Positions 25,122-34,206 are shown, numbered from the stretch's first letter. The stretch: DNA of 44,087 bases from a methanotrophic endosymbiont of Bathymodiolus puteoserpentis (Logatchev) (GCF_900128525.1 NZ_FQTQ01000049.1:1-44087); one strand, 5' to 3'. The notes: generated from the sequence alone by a model not told the origin. A program made the numbers and translations.

Positions 25122-26456
25122 TTATTGTTCCTGTTTAGGCTGCAGGCGCATTAAATGTATTACTAATATGATCGCTGGTAAGCCTGCACAAGAGGCATAG
25201 AGAAAAAACATATCATAGCCATAGCCATCAACAATCAAGCCAGATAAGCCTCCCAATAATTTGGCGGGTAAAGTCATTAACGAGCTAAATAGTGCGTATT
25301 GTGTGGCTGTGTAAGCGCTATTAGTTAAGCTGGATAAATAAGCTATAAATACAGAAGTTGCAATGCCACCACTTAAGTTGTCAGCGCTGATAACTAAGGC
25401 TAAAAGCTTAAGATTTGGTTCTGATAATGCTAAAAGCACAAATAATAAATTAGTGGCAGCGACTAGTATAGCTCCTAGCAAAAGCGGCCTCATAAGGCCA
25501 TAACGAATCACTAAAATCCCACCTAATGACGCGCCAAAGATGGTCATGAAAAAGCCAAAGACCTTACTTACATTAGCTATTTCTTGTTTACTAAAGCCTA
25601 AATCTAAATAGAAGGGGTTGGCCATCACTCCCATAGTGATGTCGCTCATTTTATATAGCGCAATTAAGCTTAAAATCCAGATACCTAGTTTGCCATTGCG
25701 GATAAAAAACTCTGCAAAAGGGCTGATAACGGCATCAGAAAACCAACTGCCCAACCTTGCTAGTAGGCTTTTTTTCTCGTGAATACCTAAGCTAGTCTCA
25801 ATTTTATGTTCTAGCACCTTTATCTTCGCATCTTGCTTGTGTTTTGGCTCACGAATGAGCATGGTTGTTATAATACCAATAAACATCAGCAAAGCCATCG
25901 CTGAGTAAGCCGCATTCCAGCCAATAAAATCAGCAATATAAAAAGCACCCGCGCCTGAAGCCAATAGTGCAACGCGATAGCCAAATACATACATGGCTGC
26001 CATGGCTGCTTGATATTCAGGTTGAATGGCTTCAATGCGGTAAGCATCAATAACAATATCTTGTGTTGCTGAGCAAAAAGCAATAAATACTGCAACTCCT
26101 GCTATTAATTCAATTTGTGTTTGGGGGTTTAATTCTGCCAAGGTCATTAAACCGGCAGCAATACCGACTTGGGCAAGCAGCATCCAACTGCGACGCTTAC
26201 CCAGCAAATGTGTCAAGAAAGGGAGTTTTAAGCTATCGACAACAGGTGCCCAGACTACTTTGATTGAATAGGTGACACCTACCCAGCTAAAAAAACCGAT
26301 AACAGATAAGGTGATGCCGGCATCGCGTAACCAAGCGGATAAGGTTGAAAAAACCAATAAAAAAGGCAGGCCGGCAGAAAAGCCAAGGAATGACATTCCC
26401 AGTACGCGTGGTTGTAAATAGGCAGAGAAAGCTTGTTTCCAGCTGTGTTCAGGCAT
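25122..26456 (-). CDS. AmpG-like muropeptide permease (MFS)
   Basis: A 444-residue major facilitator with about 12-14 membrane segments. The N-terminus PRVLGMSFLGFSAGLPFLLVFSTLSAWL and the loop GVTYSIKVVWAPVVDSLKLP followed by GKRRSW are typical of AmpG, which imports GlcNAc-anhydro-muropeptides for peptidoglycan recycling. SATQDIVIDAYRIE in segment 4 is a further AmpG mark. The ATG at 26456 has only a weak GGA upstream. No ampD or ampC is near. AmpG-like MFS proteins with other substrates exist, so the substrate is not certain. It fits the envelope theme of the EnvC and CtpA genes at 31-34 kb. Confidence 0.85.
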   Translation of the reverse strand: MPEHSWKQAFSAYLQPRVLGMSFLGFSAGLPFLLVFSTLSAWLRDAGITLSVIGFFSWVGVTYSIKVVWAPVVDSLKLPFLTHLLGKRRSWMLLAQVGIAAGLMTLAELNPQTQIELIAGVAVFIAFCSATQDIVIDAYRIEAIQPEYQAAMAAMYVFGYRVALLASGAGAFYIADFIGWNAAYSAMALLMFIGIITTMLIREPKHKQDAKIKVLEHKIETSLGIHEKKSLLARLGSWFSDAVISPFAEFFIRNGKLGIWILSLIALYKMSDITMGVMANPFYLDLGFSKQEIANVSKVFGFFMTIFGASLGGILVIRYGLMRPLLLGAILVAATNLLFVLLALSEPNLKLLALVISADNLSGGIATSVFIAYLSSLTNSAYTATQYALFSSLMTLPAKLLGGLSGLIVDGYGYDMFFLYASCAGLPAIILVIHLMRLQPKQEQ

Positions 26457-26582
26457 AAATATCCAGAGATTGTTTATAAGTTTCGGGCTTACACTTTAGG
26501 TATGTATTGTACCTTCGGGTGGTGCAAGGTAAGCGGTGCATACTCTACATAAACTGTACTGGCTAGTAAATACTAGGCTAGG

Positions 26583-26640
26583 TTTAGTGGGAGATGCGGT
26601 ATAAGGTAGTTATGTCTCGGTTAAAAGTTCCTCTCTCAAA
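26583..26640. repeat. degenerate REP-like doublet
   Basis: The left unit holds TTTAGTGGGAGATGCGGT (26583-26600). The right unit, read on the minus strand from 26640, begins TTTGAGAGAGGAACTTTTAA. It lies between nhaD and the AmpG-like gene, just before the nhaD terminator. The right unit matches the subtype at 34061-34122. Confidence 0.4.
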
Positions 26641-26657
26641 GGTATTATGGCATAAAA

Positions 26658-26691
26658 AAAGGGTCGTAGAACTTGCATTCTACGACCCTTT
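26658..26691 (-). terminator. nhaD: rho-independent terminator of nhaD
   Basis: A perfect 14-base stem, AAAGGGTCGTAGAA (26658-26671) with TTCTACGACCCTTT (26678-26691), and a 6-base loop. On the minus strand, 37 bases after the nhaD stop, the stem runs into T7. It can also work in the other direction more weakly. Confidence 0.87.
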
Positions 26692-26728
26692 GTTAAAGCA
26701 ATCAGTTGCAAACTGTTAGCACTAATTT

Positions 26729-28105
26729 TTAGCTATTAATTAAGTAATGAACAAAAATACTGGCGACATAACCTATAGCAATAACAGGTGTCCATTTTAA
26801 GTGGCTAAAGAATGTATATTTATGCTTAGATGCGCCCATTAAAGCAACACCTGCCGCAGAACCTACAGACAACATAGACCCACCTGTGCCTGCCGTTAAA
26901 GTCACTAATAGCCATTGATATAGGTCCATATCTAAGTTCATGCTTAATACCGCAAACATGACTGGGATATTATCAACAATAGCAGACATTACCCCGACAA
27001 GGATGTTCGCTGTTGTTTGTCCTAGTCCACCATACATACCTTCAGATAATAGTTCTAGGTAGCCGATATAACCTAAACCACCGACCGCAAAAACCACACC
27101 GAAGAAGAAGAACAAAGTATCCCACTCGGCATCACGAACTTTATCAAAAATATCAAAAGAACTATGTTGGTCATCATCTGTATTTGATTTATAAAGTGTT
27201 TGTAGTCTATAGCCATAAACCATCAGAACACCTAAGCCAGCCATCATGCCCATAAAAGGTGGCAAATGTAGTACTTGTTTAAAGCTAACGGCAGTAACAA
27301 TTGTTAATACGAACAGGATACAGATTTGCACAGCACCGGGCTTTAATACCACGGCTGCTTCATTTGTTACCGGTGGTTGCTCATCAGGTACGGCAAGGTA
27401 CATAATGGCAGCAGGTACTGCATAGTTAACAACAGATGGAATAAATAAATTAAAGAAATCAAAGAATTCTGCATAGCCTGCTTGCCACACCATCAGCGTC
27501 GTAATATCGCCAAATGGGCTGAAAGCACCACCAGCATTAGCTGCAACAACTAAGTTAACAAAGCCAATGGCAATAAATTTTTCGTTGTCTTTACCAACCG
27601 CTAAGACTACCGCACCCACTAATAAAGCCGCTGTTAAGTTATCGGCAATCGCAGATAAGAAGAAGGTAACGATCCCGGTAATTAAAAACAACTGTCTATA
27701 ACCGAATTGTTTTCTAACCATCCACGAACGTAAAGCTTCGAATACATTACGTTCGGCCATAGCGTTGATATAAGTCATGGCCACTAATAAGAATAGCATT
27801 AATGCTGCATATTCTTTTAGGTTGAACTCAAATGCTTCGTGTAACGCTTCAGTAGAAACGCCTGCTTCAGCGGCTAAAACAGCCGCGTGCGCCCAAATAA
27901 CGGCTGCAGCAATAATAACGGGCTTAGATTTACGTAACCCCGTGAATTCTTCTGCCATAACAAAGCCATAGGCGATGATAAAGATCAGAACAGTATAAAT
28001 ACCGCGCTCGGTTCCGGTTAACCCTAAGTTAGTAATAGCTTCTTCGGCCATTGCTAACTGTGGCATGCCTAACAGCGCTGCAAAAATGAATAATAAGCGT
28101 AACAA
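26729..28105 (-). CDS. nhaD: Na+/H+ antiporter NhaD
   Basis: NhaD expels sodium in exchange for protons, mostly at alkaline pH, and is common in marine bacteria. The 458 residues form 12 or so membrane segments after a signal-like N-terminus (LLFIFAALLGMPQLAMA). Typical words are GFVMAEEFTGLRKSKPVI, SAIADNLTAALLVGAVV with the conserved aspartate-asparagine, and the C-terminal ATLTAGTGGSMLSVGSAAGVALMG-type region. The start is a TTG at 28103-28105: AGGGGG lies about five bases upstream and the reading begins with the expected signal-like segment. It is divergent from the siroheme reductase and ends at a strong terminator. Confidence 0.92.
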   Translation of the reverse strand: MLRLLFIFAALLGMPQLAMAEEAITNLGLTGTERGIYTVLIFIIAYGFVMAEEFTGLRKSKPVIIAAAVIWAHAAVLAAEAGVSTEALHEAFEFNLKEYAALMLFLLVAMTYINAMAERNVFEALRSWMVRKQFGYRQLFLITGIVTFFLSAIADNLTAALLVGAVVLAVGKDNEKFIAIGFVNLVVAANAGGAFSPFGDITTLMVWQAGYAEFFDFFNLFIPSVVNYAVPAAIMYLAVPDEQPPVTNEAAVVLKPGAVQICILFVLTIVTAVSFKQVLHLPPFMGMMAGLGVLMVYGYRLQTLYKSNTDDDQHSSFDIFDKVRDAEWDTLFFFFGVVFAVGGLGYIGYLELLSEGMYGGLGQTTANILVGVMSAIVDNIPVMFAVLSMNLDMDLYQWLLVTLTAGTGGSMLSVGSAAGVALMGASKHKYTFFSHLKWTPVIAIGYVASIFVHYLINS

Positions 28106-28197
28106 AACGACCCCCTAGCCCTTAATTTTAAATTATTTTTATGATTTTTTAAGTATGGTGAAACTCAACCGCCAATAATATCATTAACCAATTAACT

Positions 28198-28226
28198 TTG
28201 TCATTTAATCGCTGGCGGTATATCAT
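28198..28226 (+). promoter_or_regulatory. sigma-70 promoter of the nitrite/sulfite reductase gene
   Basis: TTGTCA (28198-28203) and TATCAT (28221-28226) with a 17-base spacer. The expected transcription start is near 28233, about 25 bases before the ATG at 28258. This position rules out translation from the TTG at 28198, which is the -35 hexamer itself. Confidence 0.6.
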
Positions 28227-28257
28227 AAAAGTTTCAGCTCAACCCGCCTATATATCT

Positions 28258-29913
28258 ATGTATCAATATACCGATAAAGATCAAACGATCATTGATGAAC
28301 GCGTTACTCAGTTTCGTGATCAAACTGAGCGTTTTTTAAAAGGTGAAATTCCTGAGGATAAATACCGTGCATTACGTTTAATGAATGGTGTTTATATTCA
28401 AACGCATGCGCCCTTATTACGTGTCGCTGGCCCTTATGGCTTACTGTCTAGTCAGCAAGTTAGAAAACTAGCGTCTATTGCGCGTGATTATGATAAAGGC
28501 TATTGCCATTTCACAACCCGCCAAAATATTCAATTTAACTGGCCTGAATTAGAAAGAGTGCCGGATATTCTTGAAGAGTTAGCAAGTGTACAAATGCATG
28601 CTATTCAAACCAGTGGTAACTGCCTAAGGAATACCACCTCGGATCAGTTAGCGGGTGTCTGTAAAGATGAAATAGAGGATCCGCGGCCTTATTGCGAAAT
28701 TATCCGTCAATGGACTATTTTGCATCCAGAGTTTGCTTATTTACCGCGTAAATTTAAGATTGCAGTCAGTGGCGCGAAACTTGACCGTGCAGCAACACAA
28801 TTTCATGATATAGGCTTGCATTTAGTCGAAAATGAACAGGGTATTGTTGGTTTTAAAGTATTTGTCGGTGGCGGTTTAGGCCGTACGCCTGTGGTTGGGC
28901 AAATGATTAAGCCTTTTCTGGAAAAAGAGCATTTACTCTCTTATCTAGAAGCTATTGTGCGCGTTTATAATTTAAAGGGGCGGCGTGATAATAAGTATAA
29001 AGCGCGAATTAAAATTTTAGTCAGAGAAACTGGATTAGCTGAATTTAGCAAGCAAGTGGATGCGGAATGGGCTTTAATTAAAGATAAATTGGCTATTCCT
29101 GCCGAGCGAATTATGGCGATGCAAGCACAGTTTGCATTACCTGCTTACCAGGCAGAGGCAGCACAGGATACGAGTTATACCGAGCATTTGGCGAATGATG
29201 AGCGTTTTGCTACGTGGATTAAACATAATACAGCTGAACATAAAATAGACGGCTACCGTGCGGTTTATATTTCTTTAAAAGCGCCTGATAATCCACCAGG
29301 TGATTGCTCTGATGTGCAGCTTGATGCAATTGCCGCTTTAGCGGATGAATACAGCTTTGGCATGGTGCGCACAACACATCGGCAGAATTTAGTTTTGGCA
29401 GATATTAAGCAGGCAGATTTATTTGTTTTATGGCAAAAATTAGTCAGCTTGAAGTTAGCGACACCTAATATCGGCAAGGCGACGGATATGATTTGTTGCC
29501 CTGGTTTAGATTATTGTTCATTAGCGCTAGCAGGTTCAATTGGTGTTGCGCAAGAAATTAATGATAGTTTAGATTCTATTGATTATGTACATGATTTAGG
29601 CGAAATAAAAATTAATATCTCGGGCTGTATGAATGGCTGTGCGCATCAAAGTGTAGGACATATCGGTATTTTAGGGTTAGATAAGAAAGGCGAGGAATGG
29701 TATCAAGTCACTTTAGGTGGCTCATCAGAAAATGATGCCGCTATTGGTGATCGTTTAGGGCCTGCTGTTAGAAAAGAAGAGATTACACCGGTGGTAGTAA
29801 AACTATTGGAAGTGTATCTTGAGCAGCGTCTTAATGAAGATGAGGCTTTTCTGGCAACTTACCGACGTGTTGGCATGAATCCATTTAAGGAGAGAGTCTA
29901 TGCAACTCATTAA
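28258..29913 (+). CDS. siroheme nitrite/sulfite reductase hemoprotein
   Basis: A 551-residue assimilatory reductase that moves six electrons to sulfite (or nitrite) at a siroheme-4Fe4S centre. It starts MYQYTDKDQTIIDERV, the usual start of this CysI-like group, and has two ferredoxin-like/siroheme half-repeats (GHFTTRQNIQFNW-type word FTTRQNIQFNW near 80; THRQNLVLAD near 375). The cluster cysteines are C414 and C420 (CPGLDYC) and C457 and C461 (CMNGC). The downstream DUF934 gene overlaps by 14 bases, the common pairing in sulfate-assimilating Proteobacteria. No cysH or flavoprotein is adjacent, so the electron donor is unknown. Annotated members of this type are often called CysI; whether the true substrate is sulfite or nitrite is undecided. 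Confidence 0.9.
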   Translation: MYQYTDKDQTIIDERVTQFRDQTERFLKGEIPEDKYRALRLMNGVYIQTHAPLLRVAGPYGLLSSQQVRKLASIARDYDKGYCHFTTRQNIQFNWPELERVPDILEELASVQMHAIQTSGNCLRNTTSDQLAGVCKDEIEDPRPYCEIIRQWTILHPEFAYLPRKFKIAVSGAKLDRAATQFHDIGLHLVENEQGIVGFKVFVGGGLGRTPVVGQMIKPFLEKEHLLSYLEAIVRVYNLKGRRDNKYKARIKILVRETGLAEFSKQVDAEWALIKDKLAIPAERIMAMQAQFALPAYQAEAAQDTSYTEHLANDERFATWIKHNTAEHKIDGYRAVYISLKAPDNPPGDCSDVQLDAIAALADEYSFGMVRTTHRQNLVLADIKQADLFVLWQKLVSLKLATPNIGKATDMICCPGLDYCSLALAGSIGVAQEINDSLDSIDYVHDLGEIKINISGCMNGCAHQSVGHIGILGLDKKGEEWYQVTLGGSSENDAAIGDRLGPAVRKEEITPVVVKLLEVYLEQRLNEDEAFLATYRRVGMNPFKERVYATH

Positions 29914-30352
29914 AGACAAACAAGTGACTCAAGATAGTTGGGTATTTATCGCTGATGATGCACCACTGAATGCAGATTTTAATATTGTTTCACAATCTCG
30001 TTGGCGTAAAGAAAAGGCTAAGCTTATCAGTCAAAAAGGTGCGCTGGGTTTACGTTTAGAGTCTGATACGGCAGTTGAAGATATAGTTGGTGATTTAAAA
30101 CATTTTCAGCTGATTGAATTGCATATACCTGTTTTTACAGATGGGCGTGCCTTTACGCAGGCGCGATTATTACGCAGTCGCTTTGGCTTTACCGGTGATA
30201 TTCGCGTTAGCGGTGATTTTATGCGCGACCAGGTCTTTTATCTGAGCCGTGTTGGCGTTAGTAGTTTTGAGTTAAATGACCAAGAGGATGCGCAAGGAAT
30301 TATTACTTCTATGGAGGATTTTTCCGTCGATTATCAAGAGTCTGTCGCGTAA
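29900..30352 (+). CDS. DUF934 family protein
   Basis: A 150-residue cytoplasmic protein that regularly accompanies CysI-like siroheme reductases. Family words are DLKHFQLIELHIPVFTDGRAFTQARLLRSRFGFTGDIRVSGDFMRDQVFYL split around residues 65-115; the R-G-F-T-G-x-I-R-V-x-G word and the DQ-F-L-x-R-x-G-x-x-x-F end are conserved. It has no known cofactor motif. A strong AAGGAGAG lies before its ATG inside the reductase gene. A role in reductase maturation or activity is inferred only from its neighbour. Confidence 0.88.
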   Translation: MQLIKDKQVTQDSWVFIADDAPLNADFNIVSQSRWRKEKAKLISQKGALGLRLESDTAVEDIVGDLKHFQLIELHIPVFTDGRAFTQARLLRSRFGFTGDIRVSGDFMRDQVFYLSRVGVSSFELNDQEDAQGIITSMEDFSVDYQESVA

Positions 30353-30403
30353 TAAAGTAACCTCTCATTATCTACAGGTATTTAAGACATTCACGTCATG
30401 GCG

Positions 30404-30468
30404 TAGGATGTGCTGACAATAGAAAGCGCATCGTTTATGTGATGCGCTTTGTTCCTTAGCGCATTCTA
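30404..30468. repeat. interspersed palindromic repeat
   Basis: A perfect 10-base central stem, AAAGCGCATC (30423-30432) with GATGCGCTTT (30441-30450), inside an outer stem TAGGATGTGCT (30404-30414) with AGCGCATTCTA (30458-30468) that has two G-T wobbles. The words GCGTAGGATG and GCGCATCC/GCGCATTC are those of a repeat scattered through many gammaproteobacterial genomes. It lies between the convergent DUF934 and YibQ genes and can serve as a terminator for both. Confidence 0.65.
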
Positions 30469-30530
30469 CAACACGCTTTAGTGTCTGATAAAAATGAGAA
30501 GTTACAGTTCGGTCTACTATATATTGATTT

Positions 30531-31394
30531 TTAGAATATATCGTACTCACCCAATTCGGGTTGTGCTGGTTCTGCTTTAAGCTTGATTAACGGAGATGCT
30601 TTAGTGTGCTTAATTGTTGGCATTATCTTGCGAGCTGTAAATGCTAGCTCAGAAACCGGAACTAACTGCACATTATAAGCTGCAATTTTATGCAGTTCAT
30701 CTTGCAGTACGGCTAAAGTATTGATGCGCGGATGAGCGATGCCTAAAGCACTGCCATTACGTAAGGCTAGAGCAATTAGCTTTCTAAATTGGCGTCTAAT
30801 TTCTATTTGACTTGGGTCATCGTGATCTAAAAAAATATCTCTTCCTAGCGCGGCTAAGCCAAAGTCAGTGGCTGCTTTTTGAGCAACGCTTGCGGTCGCA
30901 GTTTTACTATCCACAAAAAATAGAGCAGTACCGTATTGCACTTTAATTAGCTGCATTATATGGGTCATGGCTGAATAATTTTGGGTTAACAAGCTGCCTT
31001 TATGATTATTTATACCAGCAATATAGGGAATATTTTGTAACTGATTAATAAATAAGCGTTCAAATGCTCTACTGCTCATATTTGAACTTAGTTCGTGTAT
31101 TTCTCGCTCTTTGGGTTCTATTGCCTGCATAGGTACATGTAACATTAGCTCTTTACCTTTCTGGTGAGCTACATTAGCTAAAGCCTGGGTATGTGCCGTA
31201 AAGGGTAAAAATGAGTAAGTTACCGCACCAGGCAACTGCAGAGCACTTAAGCTAAGATCTTTTTGTATGCCCATATCATCGATAATCAGGGCGATTTTTG
31301 CTTGTTCTTTAGCCTGCACATTAAAACTAGCAAGCATAAAAAAACTCAGCACCCAATAGAAACAAGTTTTTATTGGGCTAACTGAGTTTTTCAT
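30531..31394 (-). CDS. yibQ: divergent polysaccharide deacetylase family protein (YibQ)
   Basis: A 287-residue exported protein with an N-terminal signal (about 1-28, ending FNVQA). The fold is the NodB-like barrel of the divergent polysaccharide deacetylase family: KIALIIDDMGIQKDL carries the Asp-Asp motif, MLHVPMQ and GINNHKGS the metal-site histidines, FFVDSKT and ALGIAHPR further conserved sites. The activity of YibQ is not established. It is last in the gpmI, envC, ctpA, yibQ run, an arrangement close to the E. coli gpmM-envC-yibQ locus, which ties it to cell-wall remodelling. I use the ATG at 31394 rather than a TTG two codons earlier. Confidence 0.88.
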   Translation of the reverse strand: MKNSVSPIKTCFYWVLSFFMLASFNVQAKEQAKIALIIDDMGIQKDLSLSALQLPGAVTYSFLPFTAHTQALANVAHQKGKELMLHVPMQAIEPKEREIHELSSNMSSRAFERLFINQLQNIPYIAGINNHKGSLLTQNYSAMTHIMQLIKVQYGTALFFVDSKTATASVAQKAATDFGLAALGRDIFLDHDDPSQIEIRRQFRKLIALALRNGSALGIAHPRINTLAVLQDELHKIAAYNVQLVPVSELAFTARKIMPTIKHTKASPLIKLKAEPAQPELGEYDIF

Positions 31395-31414
31395 AAACAA
31401 TAATAGCTCAAGAC

Positions 31415-32731
31415 TTACTTGAAAATGGCAATCCCTTTTAATAGGTTAAGTGCCTCGTTTAAAGGGTAGTCGCGAATATCAACGCCTGTCTTATCTTCTG
31501 ATTTTTCTGTTTTCTTAGTTGCCTTTTTATCGTCTTTCTTTTTATTTCCATTTTCTAAATGGCCCGATAAATCGGCTTCTTTAACAGGCGTAAATTTAGC
31601 GGCTTCTAGTGCCTCTAATTTAAGACGATCGAGTGCAATATCAGGTTCTATGCCGGTTGCCTGAATAGAGCGGCCTGATGGCGTGTAATAGCGTGCTGTA
31701 GTGATTTTAACTGCGCCACCATTACCGGTAGGTAAAATGGTTTGTACTGAACCTTTGCCAAATGATTTAGTACCCATAATAATTGCACGTTTATGGTCTT
31801 GTAAGGCACCTGCGACAATCTCAGATGCAGAGGCCGACCCAGCGTTAATAAGCACAACTAGGGGAGCGCCATCTAATTCATCACCTGGGGTGGCATTAAA
31901 CTCCATTTGTGAGTTTTTAATACGCCCCTCTGTATAGACAATTTTACCTGAATTTAAAAAGGTATCGCTAACTGAGACTGCGCCATCTAAAACGCCACCA
32001 GGATTATTACGTAAATCGAGAACCATACCTTTTAAGGAGCCGCCATTCGCTGCTTTAAGCTCTTGAATTGCTTTTTTAACGGCAGCACCTGTCGGTGATT
32101 GAAAGCTGCTGATACGCACATAACCAAAGCCATCTTCTAAAGTGCGGCTGCGGACACTTTTTACTTTGATAATATCTCGAGTTAAGGTTACGTTAAAAGG
32201 CGCTTCCTTACCTTTACGTACTATAGTTAATATAATGTCGCTACCCACTTCACCACGCATTATTTTGACAGCTTCGGTCAGAGTCATACCTTTTACTGGC
32301 TTTTCATCTAGTTTTATAATGAGGTCGCCTGACTGAATGCCAGCACGCTGTGCGGGAGTTTCGTCTATAGGCGAGATAACTTTAACAAAACCATCTTCCA
32401 TCGTTACTTGGATGCCTAAACCACCAAAGCGGCCTGTCGTGCCGACTTTTAATTCTTGGTATTCTTCTGTATTTAAATAGCTAGAATGCGGATCTAAGCC
32501 GACTAGCATGCCACGGATGGCATTTTCTAATAAATCTTTATCGGAGACCTCTTCAACATAATCTTGTTTGATACGTCCGAAAATTTCGGTAAATGTTCTC
32601 AGTTCTTCAAAAGGTAAAGTGACTGTTTGTGACTCAGCATCTTTATCTGCGAATACTGTGCCAGCAGTCGAAAGAAAGATGCCTAGAAAACAACCTATAA
32701 ATAATATAAAAATATTTTTTTTATTAACCAC
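31415..32731 (-). CDS. ctpA: carboxy-terminal processing protease (S41)
   Basis: A 438-residue periplasmic serine protease anchored or secreted by its N-terminal segment (IFILFIGCFLGIFLSTAGTVFA). The PDZ domain is about 100-180 (GLGIQVTMEDGFVKVISPIDETPAQRAG region). The S41 catalytic part has the Ser in GSASASE (298-304) and the Lys K326 in SFGKGS. The C-terminus is a charged lysine-rich tail. In other bacteria CtpA cuts peptidoglycan hydrolases and other envelope proteins. Placed between envC and yibQ it probably works on the same process. The start is a GTG at 32731 with GGAG ten bases upstream. A Lys-rich stretch near 395-420 is likely flexible. Confidence 0.93.
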   Translation of the reverse strand: MVNKKNIFILFIGCFLGIFLSTAGTVFADKDAESQTVTLPFEELRTFTEIFGRIKQDYVEEVSDKDLLENAIRGMLVGLDPHSSYLNTEEYQELKVGTTGRFGGLGIQVTMEDGFVKVISPIDETPAQRAGIQSGDLIIKLDEKPVKGMTLTEAVKIMRGEVGSDIILTIVRKGKEAPFNVTLTRDIIKVKSVRSRTLEDGFGYVRISSFQSPTGAAVKKAIQELKAANGGSLKGMVLDLRNNPGGVLDGAVSVSDTFLNSGKIVYTEGRIKNSQMEFNATPGDELDGAPLVVLINAGSASASEIVAGALQDHKRAIIMGTKSFGKGSVQTILPTGNGGAVKITTARYYTPSGRSIQATGIEPDIALDRLKLEALEAAKFTPVKEADLSGHLENGNKKKDDKKATKKTEKSEDKTGVDIRDYPLNEALNLLKGIAIFK

Positions 32732-32868
32732 GCGTTTTAAACTCCGTTATATAACTTCCAAATGAATTCTAGTTCCGATATATTTTATATCAATATAAAG
32801 ACAAGTAATGTAAAAATTCTGTTGTTTTTATTTGTTTAAACTTTAGTGACGCTCTTAATAATAGAAGC

Positions 32869-33999
32869 TTAGCGCTTTTTACACCACTTTTTAGGGTTAA
32901 GCGGCTTATCTTTTTTACGTATTTCGAAGTATAAGCTAGCAGTCTCGCGGCCACCACTTTTCCCAACTGTTGCTAGAATGTCTCCTGCCTCGACCCAATC
33001 ACCTTTTTCTTTATACAGGCTTTGATTGAAGGCATATAAGCTCATATAGTTTTTATCATGTTTAACGATGGCTAATAAGCCATAGCCTTTGAACCAATTA
33101 GCAAAAATCACCTGGCCATGAGCAATGGCTTGTACTGGTTTTCCTTCTTTTGCTTTGATTAAAACACCATCCCATTGACTATCGGAACGTTGACTGCCGA
33201 AGGATTTAATGATTTTACCTGTTATTGGCCAAGGCAGTGTCCCTTTTAAGGTATGAAAGAGCTGCTTGCTTCGCTCGGGTAACTCGGTATCTCGTAGGTC
33301 TTGCTGCAGTGTCGTAATAAGCCTTTTTAATTTCTGTTCATTCTTTTTTAATTTGGATAATTGCGAGGCATTGCTCTGGTAGTCTTTTTTGATTTTAATT
33401 AACAGGGCTTTACGTTTTTTTGAGGTTGCTTTTAGCTGAGCTTGTTGTTGTTTGTTTTTGTTTGTTAAATCTTCAACTTCTTGCATTTCTTTTTGTTTTT
33501 CTTGTTCTAATGCCGTTAAAAGCGCTAGGCTATTGTTGATACGCTGCAATTTATCCAGTCGCGCAGTGTTAAAATATTGATAATACATCATTATACGGTT
33601 AGAACGACTACCGTCCTTTTGGTTCAGCAGAAGCTTTAATTTTTCTTGACGACCTAATGCATAGGCAGCTTTCACTTGTCCAGCTAAGTGCGATTTTTGT
33701 GTACTTAGCCAGTGATTTTGGGTTTTTAATTCTTTTTGTATTTTATTAATACGTTGTTGTTTTTGTTTAACTTGTTTGTTTAGTTGTCGAACAGTACGTG
33801 AAATTTCCCCATATTGTTTTTCTATGCGCTTTAATTCTTTATTTGCACTGCCCTGTTGTTTTTTTAAGCGTGATAAATGACCTGTAACTGTTTTAATTTT
33901 ACTCTGGACTTGATGTAATTCTTTATCTTTGTTATTGGCAGCGCTACTTAAGGTAACGCTATATAGCAAAAATAAAAGTAGGATAATTTTCACGTGCAT
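32869..33999 (-). CDS. envC: murein hydrolase activator EnvC
   Basis: A 376-residue periplasmic protein with a signal peptide (to about residue 20), a long coiled coil (about 22-245) and a C-terminal LytM domain (about 265-372). The LytM zinc site is degenerate: the usual final HxH is YFE (in ASLYFEIR) and the first His-Asp site reads QWDGVLIKA. That loss is the normal state of EnvC, which does not cut peptidoglycan but turns on the amidases AmiA and AmiB at the septum through FtsEX. It lies downstream of gpmI as in E. coli. The gap to ctpA is 137 bases. The start at 33999 has no strong Shine-Dalgarno. Confidence 0.92.
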   Translation of the reverse strand: MHVKIILLLFLLYSVTLSSAANNKDKELHQVQSKIKTVTGHLSRLKKQQGSANKELKRIEKQYGEISRTVRQLNKQVKQKQQRINKIQKELKTQNHWLSTQKSHLAGQVKAAYALGRQEKLKLLLNQKDGSRSNRIMMYYQYFNTARLDKLQRINNSLALLTALEQEKQKEMQEVEDLTNKNKQQQAQLKATSKKRKALLIKIKKDYQSNASQLSKLKKNEQKLKRLITTLQQDLRDTELPERSKQLFHTLKGTLPWPITGKIIKSFGSQRSDSQWDGVLIKAKEGKPVQAIAHGQVIFANWFKGYGLLAIVKHDKNYMSLYAFNQSLYKEKGDWVEAGDILATVGKSGGRETASLYFEIRKKDKPLNPKKWCKKR

Positions 34000-34060
34000 A
34001 TATTAATGTCAACTCAGTAGTTACAGGTGTTATTTTAGAATGATTAATTAGAAAGACTAC

Positions 34061-34122
34061 TTGTGAGGAGAACTTTTAGGTATAGTTTTTTTAAAAATCA
34101 CTGACTAAAAGTCCTCCCTCAA
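34061..34122. repeat. inverted repeat between gpmI and envC (REP-like subtype)
   Basis: TTGTGAGGAGAACTTTTAG (34061-34079) faces CTAAAAGTCCTCCCTCAA (34105-34122). Both arms share GAGGnG-ACTTTTAG with the right unit at 26621-26640. A smaller hairpin follows, TATACTTCG (34139-34147) with CGAAGTATA (34164-34172). Both lie downstream of gpmI on the minus strand and could modulate read-through into envC. Confidence 0.5.
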
Positions 34123-34206
34123 TCTATTGTGTGCGAGTTATACTTCGTGCAGTCGTGACCGCGCGAAGTATATATCTATAGAACTTAATGGTAGTACCTA
34201 AAGGCA

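Noticed and set aside
28198-28257. Longer reductase reading from a TTG at 28198
   Set aside because: The TTG is the -35 hexamer of a good promoter whose expected start is near 28233, and the family starts at MYQY.
32869-33999. EnvC as a defective peptidase
   Set aside because: Loss of the LytM zinc ligands is normal for EnvC, which activates amidases rather than cutting peptidoglycan.
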